64,000 bases of DNA from a bacterium (GTDB taxonomy: Bacteria; Acidobacteriota; Thermoanaerobaculia; Multivoradales; JAHEKO01): contig JAAENP010000154.1 of the NCBI GenBank assembly GCA_024224155.1, positions 1 through 64,000 of the forward strand, in the 5' to 3' direction. Under the pieces are notes generated by a model. The model searched no databases and was not told the origin of the DNA. It was given only the letters and a program-made list of their open reading frames with translations. Below are positions 19,998 to 28,390 of this stretch, one piece after another. The number at the start of each line of letters is the position of its first letter. Position 1 is the first letter of the stretch. Made by a program: the position numbers and the translations under genes.

Positions 19998-20819
19998 ATG
20001 GCGCGCGTCCTAACGGCGGCGATTGGCGCACCGTTGGCGCTGGCGGCGCTGTTTCTTCTCCCACGAGAGGGTTTCTTGGCCGTGGCGGCGGTGCTGTGCC
20101 TAATCGCCGCTGTCGAACTTGCGCGTCTGAGCCGAGCAACGGGTGCCAGCCGGGCAGTCTCCCTTCTACCGGCCTTCGTTCTACTGGCGACGCTACTTCT
20201 GGTGGAGCCTGCCATCGGTCGGTTTGCCGATCTGGAAGCCAGCTTGCGCCTTCTCTTGCTGGCTCTGCTGGTGACGCTGGGAGCCTCTCTGGCAGGGCTT
20301 CAGTCCAAGGGCAAGATCCGCGAGCGAGGCCTGGCTGCGTCGTTTCTGGGATTCGGTACGGTCTACGTGGCGCTTCCGATTGCGGCGTTCGATCAACTGC
20401 GGGCGCGAGATCCCTGGCTGGTCGTTCTGCTGCTCGCCACCGTCTGGCTGACAGACACCGGGGCTTTTCTGGTCGGCAGCAAGTGGGGGAGGCGGAAGCT
20501 GGCGCCGACGGTGAGCCCGAACAAGAGCTGGGAGGGAGCCTGGGGTGGATTGCTGCTGGGATTGCTGGCCGCCGGTCTCTGGTCGTGGTTGCGAACCGGG
20601 GCACTTGAGCCGCTGTGGCTCTTAGCGGGCGCCGCGATTTCGGTCGCGGGTCAGCTTGGCGATCTCTTCGAGTCGATGTTCAAGCGAGCAGCCGGGGTCA
20701 AAGACTCAGGAGCGCTTCTACCGGGACATGGCGGCATGCTTGACCGCCTGGATTCGCTGATCGTGGCGGCGCCGGTTCTGGAGTTGATCTGTCGCCTCTT
20801 CCACCCGGCCGGGCCCTGA
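19998..20819 (+). CDS. cdsA: Phosphatidate cytidylyltransferase
   Basis: This 273-residue integral membrane enzyme makes CDP-diacylglycerol. It has about eight membrane helices. The C-terminal signature (SMFKRAAGVKDSGALLPGHG, then GMLDRLD) matches the CdsA pattern with its metal-binding Asp residues. It lies between uppS and rseP; the dxr gene often found between cdsA and rseP is absent. Confidence 0.94.
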   Translation: MARVLTAAIGAPLALAALFLLPREGFLAVAAVLCLIAAVELARLSRATGASRAVSLLPAFVLLATLLLVEPAIGRFADLEASLRLLLLALLVTLGASLAGLQSKGKIRERGLAASFLGFGTVYVALPIAAFDQLRARDPWLVVLLLATVWLTDTGAFLVGSKWGRRKLAPTVSPNKSWEGAWGGLLLGLLAAGLWSWLRTGALEPLWLLAGAAISVAGQLGDLFESMFKRAAGVKDSGALLPGHGGMLDRLDSLIVAAPVLELICRLFHPAGP

Positions 20820-20882
20820 CGGGCAGCCGGAGGCGGTGTATGATGGGCGGCCTTCGCGGACGTCTGCGAGGCCAAGCAATCC

Positions 20883-22205
20883 ATGACGACGCTCTTGATC
20901 AATTCGGCTGCGTTTATTTTCGCCCTTGGGGTGATCATCTTTGTTCACGAAGCCGGTCACCTACTGGCGGCCAAGCTTTTTCGCGTCCATGCCCATGTTT
21001 TCTCACTCGGCTTCGGCAAGCGCCTGTGGGGGTTCAATCGCGGCGGTACGGACTACCGGGTCTCGGTTTTTCCCCTGGGCGGCTACGTACAGCTGAGTGG
21101 TGAGGATCCGAGCGAGGTCGGGGATGACCCGAGCGAGTTTCTGAACAAGCCTCGCTGGCAGCGCATCGTGGTCTATCTGGCCGGACCGGCGATGAATATT
21201 CTGCTCGCGATCTTTCTGGTCGCGGTGGTGTTCATGGTCGGAATCGAGGTCGCGGCACCGCCGGATCTGCCTTCGATAGTCGGTAGCGTGCGACCCGATT
21301 CGCCGGCCGATCGGGCCGGATTGGCGCCGGGGGATGTGATCACCGCCATCGGCGAGAAACCCGTGAAGCGGTGGGAGGAAGTCCGTTTCGCGATTCTGAC
21401 CTCTCCGGGCAAGCCGATCGAACTCGGATTCCAGAGAGCGGATGAAGAGCTGACCACGACGGTTGTGCCGGATACGGTCCCGAAATATGAGTTCGGCGAC
21501 GCCGGTGTGTTTCCGGAGATGCTGCCCCGCGTGGCCGGGCTCTTTCCGGGAGACCCTGCCGAAGCGGCTGGACTGCTGGTGGGCGATGAGATTCGCACTG
21601 TCGACGGCCGCCCTCTGAGCGGGCAGCGAGACTTCGTCGACTACCTGTCAAAGCGGCCGGGCGTACCGATCGAGATCGAGGTTCTGCGCGGAAGCGGAGC
21701 TCTGAAGCTGGAGGTCGTGCCTCGGGAAAGCGACGGGCGAGGTTGGATCGGCGTTAGCCTGGCGTCGACCTCGTTTCAGCGCTATGGACCGCTCGAGGCC
21801 GTCGTGCAGAGCTGTCGGTTCAACTGGGACGTGACTTTGCAGACGTTCTCGGTTCTGGGCAAGATTTTCTCGGGTCAGCTCGCCGCCAAGAGCGCGCTCT
21901 CTGGACCGATCCAGATCGCGGCTCTCAGTGGTGCGGCGGCTCGCTCGGGCTTCCGCAATCTGCTGTACCTCATGGGCCTGATCAGCATCAGCATTGCCAT
22001 TCTGAATCTGATGCCGGTGCCGGTCCTGGATGGCGGCCAGATCGCGATTCTCTTGGTTGAAAGCGTCTTCCGGCGCGATCTGTCGTTGACTCTCAAAGAG
22101 CGAGTCAATCAAGTTGGATTCGTTTTGATCATCATGTTGATGGTCATGGTCATCTACTTTGACCTGCGCAAGGTGATTCCGGAAGGCATGCTTCCGGGCT
22201 CGTGA
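20883..22205 (+). CDS. rseP: Site-2 metalloprotease RseP (RIP)
   Basis: This 440-residue membrane zinc protease cleaves substrates such as anti-sigma factors within the membrane. The zinc motif is FVHEAGHLL (H22, E23, H26), and the third ligand lies in PVPVLDGGQI near residue 380. Two PDZ-like domains lie between (about 125-200 and 205-285). Length and order match E. coli RseP. It follows cdsA by 63 bp; no anti-sigma factor is near. Confidence 0.94.
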   Translation: MTTLLINSAAFIFALGVIIFVHEAGHLLAAKLFRVHAHVFSLGFGKRLWGFNRGGTDYRVSVFPLGGYVQLSGEDPSEVGDDPSEFLNKPRWQRIVVYLAGPAMNILLAIFLVAVVFMVGIEVAAPPDLPSIVGSVRPDSPADRAGLAPGDVITAIGEKPVKRWEEVRFAILTSPGKPIELGFQRADEELTTTVVPDTVPKYEFGDAGVFPEMLPRVAGLFPGDPAEAAGLLVGDEIRTVDGRPLSGQRDFVDYLSKRPGVPIEIEVLRGSGALKLEVVPRESDGRGWIGVSLASTSFQRYGPLEAVVQSCRFNWDVTLQTFSVLGKIFSGQLAAKSALSGPIQIAALSGAAARSGFRNLLYLMGLISISIAILNLMPVPVLDGGQIAILLVESVFRRDLSLTLKERVNQVGFVLIIMLMVMVIYFDLRKVIPEGMLPGS

Positions 22206-22221
22206 GTGCGAGGAGTTTCTG

Positions 22222-22737
22222 ATGCCAGAAGCACTTCAGATCGGAGACGAAGCACCCAACTTTGATCTCGCGTCGACCGAGGACGTCGTTCTCATGCTCA
22301 GGGACGAAGTGCCGCGGACTCCGGTCCTGCTTTTCTTTTTCGGTTCGGTAGAGGCCGAGGCAACGAGATCCGACCTGGAGGTTCTGCGCGAAGCCTCGAG
22401 AGAGCTGGCCGAGTCGGGAGTCAAGATCATGGGCGTCTCGGCGGCCAAGTTGGAGGAGCTCAAGGCCGTGCAGAGGGAGTTGGGTCTCGGGTTTCCACTG
22501 CTCCACGACGACCGCAATCTTTCGGCGGCGTACGGCGTTGAGGCCCGAGAAGGGGCGCAGAGCGAAGCGGAGGTTCTCGTTCTCGTGGGACGGAACCAGA
22601 AGGTGCGCTGGATCGGTCGGCCTCCGGCTGCGATCGAGGCCATCCGGGCGGCAGCAGCGCCCGCCCAGAAGGTGTCTTCGACCGTCAACTATCCCCGAAA
22701 AGTAATCAATCGGCTCGTAGACCGTTGGGTCAACTGA
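22222..22737 (+). CDS. Cysteine-less redoxin/peroxiredoxin-like protein
   Basis: This 171-residue protein has the AhpC/TSA thioredoxin fold outline. It shows a GDEAPNFDL opening, a LLFFFGSVEAEATRSDLEVL strand-helix where the peroxidatic Cys would sit, an IMGVSA strand and a FPLLHDDRNLSAAYGV segment. There is no cysteine anywhere in the protein, so it cannot act as a peroxidase or thiol oxidoreductase. It may be a structural or regulatory pseudoenzyme. It is 16 bp after rseP and 53 bp before a PASTA protein. Confidence 0.72.
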   Translation: MPEALQIGDEAPNFDLASTEDVVLMLRDEVPRTPVLLFFFGSVEAEATRSDLEVLREASRELAESGVKIMGVSAAKLEELKAVQRELGLGFPLLHDDRNLSAAYGVEAREGAQSEAEVLVLVGRNQKVRWIGRPPAAIEAIRAAAAPAQKVSSTVNYPRKVINRLVDRWVN

Positions 22738-22790
22738 GCGATTTCCAGTCGCTGCTCCCGCCTGGGGTCTCAAAACCTCGAAACTGATCC

Positions 22791-23558
22791 GTGAGTCCCT
22801 CCGTCAAACTGCGCGGTCATTCCGCGAAACCGCTCCGCTGGCTGGCGTGGTTGACCTACGCCGGAATTCTTGGGGTCGTCTTCGTGGTTACCGCCTATTT
22901 CTCATTCAGCTTCTTCGTGCGCAGCGGGGTCACGGCGGTTCCCGACTTGCGGGGAGCCTCCATTACCGACGCCGAGGCTCTGGTTCGCGATCAGGGGTTG
23001 CGAATCGAATGGTCCGAAGAGGCCCGTTATGATGAGTCGGTAGCGGCCAACCACGTGATGCGGCAGGAGCCTCGTTCCGGCTCTCTGGTCAAGCGCGGTG
23101 CTCTGGTCAAGGCGACGGTTTCGTTGGGAAGGGAGGTCGTGATCGTGCCGGACGTCTCGGAGCGAGCCCTGCAAGCGGCACAGGTGACCTTGGCCGCCCA
23201 GGGCCTGTCGTTGGGCAAGGTGGCGAATGTGTTCAGCGGCGGAGGCCGGCCGGGGACCGTCGTAACCCAAGACCCACCGGCGGGCGCGAGCGTCAACCGC
23301 GGACGTCCGGTCGACCTGTATCTGAACCTGGACAACCGAGCGTCGGTCTTCGTCATGCCCGATCTGGTATACCGCGGGTACGCGGAGGTCCGTCGCTACT
23401 TCGAGCGTCGGGACATGCGGCTGGGCAGTGTGAAGTTCGAGTCATACGAGGGCATTTCTCCAGGCATTATTCTGAGGCAGCATCCGTTGCCCGGTCACCC
23501 TTTGCGCAAGTCCGACGTGATCTCTCTGGTCGTGACCCACGAGGAGCTCGAAAGCTGA
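22791..23558 (+). CDS. Membrane-anchored three-PASTA-domain protein
   Basis: This 255-residue protein has a short cytosolic start, one membrane helix (residues 20-45) and three PASTA repeats: TAVPDLRGASITDAEALV, VIVPDVSERALQAAQVTL and FVMPDLVYRGYAEVRRYF mark their starts. PASTA domains bind muropeptides or lipid II in kinases and PBPs. Here no kinase or PBP domain is attached, so it may be a stand-alone envelope sensor or scaffold. The start is GTG; the TGA overlaps the rpe ATG (TGATG). Confidence 0.85.
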   Translation: MSPSVKLRGHSAKPLRWLAWLTYAGILGVVFVVTAYFSFSFFVRSGVTAVPDLRGASITDAEALVRDQGLRIEWSEEARYDESVAANHVMRQEPRSGSLVKRGALVKATVSLGREVVIVPDVSERALQAAQVTLAAQGLSLGKVANVFSGGGRPGTVVTQDPPAGASVNRGRPVDLYLNLDNRASVFVMPDLVYRGYAEVRRYFERRDMRLGSVKFESYEGISPGIILRQHPLPGHPLRKSDVISLVVTHEELES

Positions 23559-24217
23559 TGCGGATCGCTCCCTCTTTGCTCGCGGGCGACCTCGCCCGCC
23601 TCGCGGACGAGGCGGCCACTTGTCAAAGGGGACGGGCCGATTTCTTGCATCTGGATGTCATGGATGGCCACTTCGTGCCCAATCTGACCTTTGGCGCTCC
23701 GGTCGTTGCCGCGTTGGCGAAGCACACCGATGTGCCCCTGGACGTTCACCTGATGGTCTCGAACCCCGATCTGCTCCTGGACGACTACCTAGCCGTGAAG
23801 CCCGCTCGGTTGGCGGTGCATTGGGAGGCGGTCACTCATATGGATCGGCTGCTTGCCAGAATAGGCGAGGCCGGAGTCGACGCGGGCATTGCCATCAATC
23901 CCGCGACCGGTGTCGAGGTCCTGAGAGACGTCCTGCCCCTGACGAAATTCGTGCTCTTCATGACCGTGAATCCCGGATTTGCAGGCCAGGCGTTCATACC
24001 CTACGTGCTGGACAAGATGAGGCGCTTCCGCGAGATGGTCGCTCGCGACTCCGCGACCGTTGGAATCGCTGTGGACGGAGGTGTCGGACCGGATACGATC
24101 CGTGGCGTGGCCGAGGCCGGAGCCGATCTTGCCGTCGCAGGCTCGGCGGTTTTCGGAGCAGCCGAGCCGGAAGAAGCTATCGCTCGACTTCGGAGCCTGG
24201 CGGAGGGAATCGATTGA
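23558..24217 (+). CDS. rpe: Ribulose-phosphate 3-epimerase
   Basis: This 219-residue TIM-barrel enzyme interconverts ribulose 5-phosphate and xylulose 5-phosphate. Motifs are IAPSLLAGDLARL at the start, HLDVMDGHFVPNLTFG (metal and catalytic residues), DVHLMV, MTVNPGFAGQ and AVDGGVG with an AGSAVF phosphate loop. Length is standard. It is coupled to the genes on both sides by overlaps. Confidence 0.95.
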   Translation: MRIAPSLLAGDLARLADEAATCQRGRADFLHLDVMDGHFVPNLTFGAPVVAALAKHTDVPLDVHLMVSNPDLLLDDYLAVKPARLAVHWEAVTHMDRLLARIGEAGVDAGIAINPATGVEVLRDVLPLTKFVLFMTVNPGFAGQAFIPYVLDKMRRFREMVARDSATVGIAVDGGVGPDTIRGVAEAGADLAVAGSAVFGAAEPEEAIARLRSLAEGID

Positions 24218-24951
24218 AGCGCTTACTGTACCTGCTGGCCATTCTCGGATTCTTCAGCGCGTGTGGCAACGGCGTTACCGACGATCCGATCCTGCGGCTC
24301 TCGGCGGCAGAGGCCATGGCTGAGGGCAAGGCCCTGGTCGAGAAGGGGAAGTACGGTTTGGCGCGGGAGTATTTCCAGCATGCGTTCGAGGTCGAGCCAA
24401 ACTCAGCCATGGGGCGGGAGGCACTGTTGCTGGTAGCCGACGCGCTGTTTCAGCAGGGAGGCTCCCAGGGCTATCTCAAGGCGGAAGCCAAGTACCGAGA
24501 TTTCCAGAACCGGTTTCCCACCAGTGACCGGTCGGCCTACGTTCAGTTCCAACTCGCGCGCAGCTTGGAAGAGCGCATTCGTCCGCCGGACCGGGATCAG
24601 TCGATCAGCCGCAAGGCCCTCGAGGCTTTCGAAGACGTGATTCAGATCTTTCCGACCAGCGAGTATGCCGTGGAAGCGCGCGAGAGAATCAAGGGCATCC
24701 GGCAGACCCTTGCGCAGTCGGAGTTCATGAAGGGACGGTTCAATCAGAAGATCCGGCTTCATCAGGCGGCGGCGAGTCGCTATGAGGAGATTCTCGAGGA
24801 GTTTCCGGAGTACCTCGAGACCGACAAGGTGCTTTTCTTTCTCATCCGGTCGCTGCAGGTCCTCGAGCGGGCCGACGAAGCCGCGGAAATCCGCAAGCGG
24901 TTGACGGAAGAGCATCCGCAGAGCGAGTATCTGAGCCAACTCTCGGAGTGA
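24214..24951 (+). CDS. BamD-like outer-membrane TPR lipoprotein
   Basis: This 245-residue lipoprotein starts with TTG overlapping the rpe stop. A signal peptide ends with a lipobox (FFSAC, Cys17). The rest is TPR repeats in BamD/ComL style (KYGLAREYFQHAFE, AEAKYRDFQNRFPTS, AASRYEEILEEFPEY). BamD is part of the outer-membrane protein assembly machine. The neighbouring YbgF-like gene supports an envelope role, but divergence from E. coli BamD means another OM TPR lipoprotein is possible. Confidence 0.75.
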   Translation: MKRLLYLLAILGFFSACGNGVTDDPILRLSAAEAMAEGKALVEKGKYGLAREYFQHAFEVEPNSAMGREALLLVADALFQQGGSQGYLKAEAKYRDFQNRFPTSDRSAYVQFQLARSLEERIRPPDRDQSISRKALEAFEDVIQIFPTSEYAVEARERIKGIRQTLAQSEFMKGRFNQKIRLHQAAASRYEEILEEFPEYLETDKVLFFLIRSLQVLERADEAAEIRKRLTEEHPQSEYLSQLSE

Positions 24952-24955
24952 CGCC

Positions 24956-25774
24956 ATGAGGAACTCGATCTGCTCCGTCGGGCTGCTCGTGACGATGATG
25001 GTATCTGGCGGCTGCTCTTTGGGCTCGGCCGGCAAGAGCTTCGGCTCGAAAGGCGAGTCCGATTCCGAAGAGGTCGCCGCGCTCAAGGCGCGGATCGTCG
25101 AGCTTCACAGGCGAGCCGTTCTTGCCGAGGTGGAGCTCGCGAGGCTCCAGAGGCATTTGACCGAGCTCGAGGGCCAGGCGCCAAGCGAAGTGGCAGCGTC
25201 CGATGCAACCGCTCCGGTTGGGCGGGACGATGCCGCCTCCCGGCCCGCCACGCCAGTCTCCCCGGTCTTGGACGACGGGGATGCTTCGGATCTCGAAGTC
25301 TCAGATTTGCCGCTCGGTACAACAACCGCGGCCGAGGCCCCGGCCGACGCTCCGGCCGGCGGCCAGCTTGACGGTGCAAACCCGGGCATCGATCTGACGG
25401 TGGCCGCTCAGGCGCTCTACGATCGCGGCTACACGCTGTTTCACCGAGGTCGTTTCGTCGATTCGGAGACGGCATTTCAGCAGTTCCTGCGGCGTTATTC
25501 GGCGACCGTTCTCGGAGACAATGCTCAGTTCTGGATTGCCGAGGCCCGCTACGCGCGCGGCGATCTCAATGGGGCCCTGGCGGCCTATCGAGAAACCGCG
25601 ACCCGGTTTCCCGACGGCAACAAGGTGCCGGATGCCCGTCTCAAGATCGGCGACTGTCTCCGCGACCTGGGCGACACCGAGGCGGCGCGAACGAGCTATC
25701 GTGCCGTGGTCCAGGACTTCCCGAGCTCCGCCGCAGCCGCGATCGCCCAAGAGCGCCTCGCGCAATCCCCCTAG
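24956..25774 (+). CDS. YbgF/CpoB-like TPR lipoprotein
   Basis: This 272-residue protein has a lipoprotein signal (VSGGC, Cys20), a coiled-coil stretch rich in Leu/Glu at residues 38-75, a low-complexity Ala/Pro/Asp linker, and three C-terminal TPRs (LFHRGRFVDSETAFQQFLRR, ARYARGDLNGALAAY, GDTEAARTSYRAVVQDFP). This coiled-coil plus TPR order is that of YbgF/CpoB, which links the Tol-Pal system with peptidoglycan synthesis. No tol genes adjoin it, although exbB/exbD/tonB lie further on. Confidence 0.75.
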   Translation: MRNSICSVGLLVTMMVSGGCSLGSAGKSFGSKGESDSEEVAALKARIVELHRRAVLAEVELARLQRHLTELEGQAPSEVAASDATAPVGRDDAASRPATPVSPVLDDGDASDLEVSDLPLGTTTAAEAPADAPAGGQLDGANPGIDLTVAAQALYDRGYTLFHRGRFVDSETAFQQFLRRYSATVLGDNAQFWIAEARYARGDLNGALAAYRETATRFPDGNKVPDARLKIGDCLRDLGDTEAARTSYRAVVQDFPSSAAAAIAQERLAQSP

Positions 25775-25793
25775 GGCACCTCCGCGGCCCCGG

Positions 25794-26903
25794 TCACCAG
25801 CGCACTTCGGACAGCTGCAGCCGATGATAGCTCTGCTGCTCCACGGAAGCGGTCGCCACCGTTTCGAGGGTGAACGGAACCGTTCCTGCCCGCTCGACGA
25901 GCATGTCATGTTGAAGTTCCCAGTCCAGGAAGTGGGTGACGTTTCGTTCGCGCAGCAAAGCGCCCAGCTCACCCTCCTTGAACGCCGCAGCGGCCGCGCG
26001 ATCTACGACGCCGTCGAGGTTGTGCACGGTCACGTCCTCCGGAGCGAAGTAGCTCGTAGCGCCGCTCTGCAGTCCGGCGACGACCGATCCGGGAGGAATC
26101 GCAGCCAGTAGCTCGACGGTTGGTGCGCGGTACCCCGTCGCACCGTCCACGGCGTGATCTTCGGCGATCCTCGGGTACACGGCGAGCCGCCGTTCCACAC
26201 CGACGAGCGCCGTCAGGATTCCGGCGCCGAGCAGCATCAAGGCCAGCCTGCCGGTCAGGCGGGCGCGCTGGTCCCATCCCCAGGCCGCGCCAACCGAGAT
26301 CAGGACGGTGACCACCACCGCTGTGGGCGAGGTGTAGCGCCGAAAGAACCACAGCACTGGAACATAGTAGGCGTAGAACGCCGCGATGATCGCACCGTGG
26401 AGGACCAGCACCAGGAACGGAGAACGCTGTCGCGCGTCGAGCGAGCGGGCGATTCGGATCGCGGTTGGAACGAACAGGTCGAGCAGTAGGACTGCACCGG
26501 CGATGCACGCGATGAGCCTGACCGCGTGGGCGTCCTCGGCCAAGGAATACAGGGACAGGCGAACGAAGCGCAGTTCCACGAACGGCGCCCCGAGAATCGT
26601 CCAGGTCGCCCAGAGGGTTTCGCTCAATGGGCTCAGAAACTCGCCCTGGTAGGCATGAACGACCTGGCGCGCCGCCGCGCCGCTGTCCGACACTACCGTG
26701 CCGAAGCGCGAGAGGCAGTAGCCCCACCATGGCGTGACCACCGCCGCCGCCATCGGCACGATTCCGAAGAGGTACTTCCACTGCCGACCGAACAGCTCGA
26801 CGAGCCCGAGAAGGACGACAAAAACACCGTGTCCACTCGAGCGAGCAGCGCCAGACCGACCGTTCGACGTTCATGGAGCTCAGTGACCCTTCAGGCAAGA
26901 AGC
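25794..26903 (-). pseudogene. Decayed membrane protein (GT-C-like), 5' part lost and frameshifted
   Basis: From GTG 26759 an intact frame gives 321 residues. It has six or so membrane helices and a C-terminal extracytoplasmic part (PPGSVVAGLQSGATSYFAPE, THFLDWE) as in large uncharacterised GT-C-like proteins. Coding similarity continues upstream: VVLLGLVELFGRQWKYLFG precedes the GTG with no start codon. Before a run of five T's (minus strand) the plausible sequence GLALLARVDTVF lies in another frame; one more T would join them. The expected N-terminal half is missing, because larB ends at 26904. I infer a truncated, frameshifted gene; a sequencing error is possible. Confidence 0.6.
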
Positions 26904-27563
26904 TCAGGTCTTGGTGCCCAGGATTCGAAGTGTTGCGCAGGCGGCGCCGAAGCCGTTGTCGATGTTGACCACGGCCACTCCGGGTGCGCAGCTCACCAGT
27001 GCGGCGCGCAGAGCTGTCTCGCCTCGACCTGCCACGCCGTAACCGGTCGAGGTAGGCACCGCAATCACCGCGCCCGGAACTTGCCCACCGATCACACTCG
27101 GGAGAGAAGCATCCATACCCGCGACCGTGATCACCACGGACTTGTCGCGAAGCTCCTCGATGCGTTCGAGCAGTCGCCACAGGCCCGCGACGCCCACGTC
27201 GTACACTTCGAGGCAGGGCTGCCCGTAGTAGGCCAGCGTCCGCACGACCTCGCGGGCAACGGGAGTGTCCGAGGTGCCCGCGGTTATGACCGCGATTCGT
27301 GAATCACCCACCGGCGCGGCAACCTCGCCGAAGTACGCGGTACGCGACAGGGCTTCGTAGTCGAGTGCGCTGCGGTGCACCGGCGGCAGCTCCTCGAGTT
27401 GCCCGGGCGAGAGTCGGGTCAGCAGCAAGGGCGCGGACCGCTGACGGGCCTGGTCGAGGATGACCGCGAGTTGATCGGGCGTCTTGCCCGCGCACAGAAT
27501 GGCCTCGTCGAAGCCGATGCGGTCGCGTCGCGATGTGTCCGGCCTGACGTGATTCTCGGTCAC
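26904..27563 (-). CDS. larB: LarB, pyridinium-3,5-biscarboxylate mononucleotide synthase
   Basis: This 219-residue PurE-like enzyme carboxylates and hydrolyses nicotinate adenine dinucleotide, the first step of nickel-pincer nucleotide (NPN) synthesis. Marks are RDRIGFDEAILCAGKTPDQL at the N-terminus, ITAGTSDTPVAREV, a MDASLPSVIGG loop and NIDNGFGAA at the end. The GTG start overlaps the larE stop as GTGA. The C-terminus is short but covers the known motifs. Confidence 0.92.
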   Translation of the reverse strand: MTENHVRPDTSRRDRIGFDEAILCAGKTPDQLAVILDQARQRSAPLLLTRLSPGQLEELPPVHRSALDYEALSRTAYFGEVAAPVGDSRIAVITAGTSDTPVAREVVRTLAYYGQPCLEVYDVGVAGLWRLLERIEELRDKSVVITVAGMDASLPSVIGGQVPGAVIAVPTSTGYGVAGRGETALRAALVSCAPGVAVVNIDNGFGAACATLRILGTKT

Positions 27564-28390
27564 CGGGCACCGGACCGTAAGAACGCGCTACCCATACGGT
27601 AGTCGGTGAAATCCACAGATACTGGAACGCCGAGCTGATCGAAGCGGGCCGCAATGGCTCCGGTAAGCCATGCACGGCGGTCGGGGTCCAGGAGACTTAG
27701 GCTCTCGGTATCGAGCTCCACGACCAGGCCTTGACGTCGGACACGGCATCGGACAGTCCGTGATGAGATCGTGGCGCCGACCAACCTCTCGCAGGCATCG
27801 ACCGCAGTCAGGAGTCTCGGATCCACGGCAATTCCCGTTTCGATGCGGCTCGCCAGGCACGGCGCCGCCGGCAGCTCGGCCAGGTCGTCGAGGTCGAGCA
27901 TTCGGGCGATGGAGCGGACGCCTTTCTTGGCGATACCCGCCTCGACATAGGGATGGCGCACTTGATGGGCCGCGGCGGCAGCAAGCCCGGGCCGGTAGTC
28001 GTCCAGATCGTCCAGATTCGTTCCGGAGACCAGCACCGCCGAGGTGCGCTTAGCGATCGCGGAATACAGATGGCTCTTACAGAAGTAGCAACGGTCGGTG
28101 GGGTTTCCCACATAGCGCTCGTCCTCGAACTCGCCGGCATCGGCAACCTCGAGACGCCACCCATCACGCTCGGCGTAACGGCGCACGCGCGCGCTTGCAT
28201 CCGGAGGCACGGCCGCAGAAATGGCGTGGAACATTGCTGCGGCCGACCCGAGTGTGCTCTGGGCGACGACGGCGAGCGTCATGCTGTCGACCCCACCGCT
28301 CACGGCCACGACGAGCTCGCTCCCGGCCTCGAGACAGGCCTCGAGAGAGCCTTGCAAGGCCTCGAGTCGGCGCGCGGCCTCACTTGCCAT
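27560..28390 (-). CDS. larE: LarE, pyridinium biscarboxylate sulfurtransferase
   Basis: This PP-loop ATPase (276 residues from ATG 28390) replaces carboxylates of the LarB product with thiocarboxylates. The PP-loop is SGGVDS (residues 31-36). Three cysteines stand out: C101 and C104 in RCYFCK, and C178 in PCLASR. The last matches the sacrificial Cys176 of Lactiplantibacillus LarE. The three-Cys arrangement matches LarE enzymes reported to bind a [4Fe-4S] cluster. An earlier GTG at 28408 is possible. larC overlaps its 5' end. Confidence 0.92.
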   Translation of the reverse strand: MASEAARRLEALQGSLEACLEAGSELVVAVSGGVDSMTLAVVAQSTLGSAAAMFHAISAAVPPDASARVRRYAERDGWRLEVADAGEFEDERYVGNPTDRCYFCKSHLYSAIAKRTSAVLVSGTNLDDLDDYRPGLAAAAAHQVRHPYVEAGIAKKGVRSIARMLDLDDLAELPAAPCLASRIETGIAVDPRLLTAVDACERLVGATISSRTVRCRVRRQGLVVELDTESLSLLDPDRRAWLTGAIAARFDQLGVPVSVDFTDYRMGSAFLRSGAR

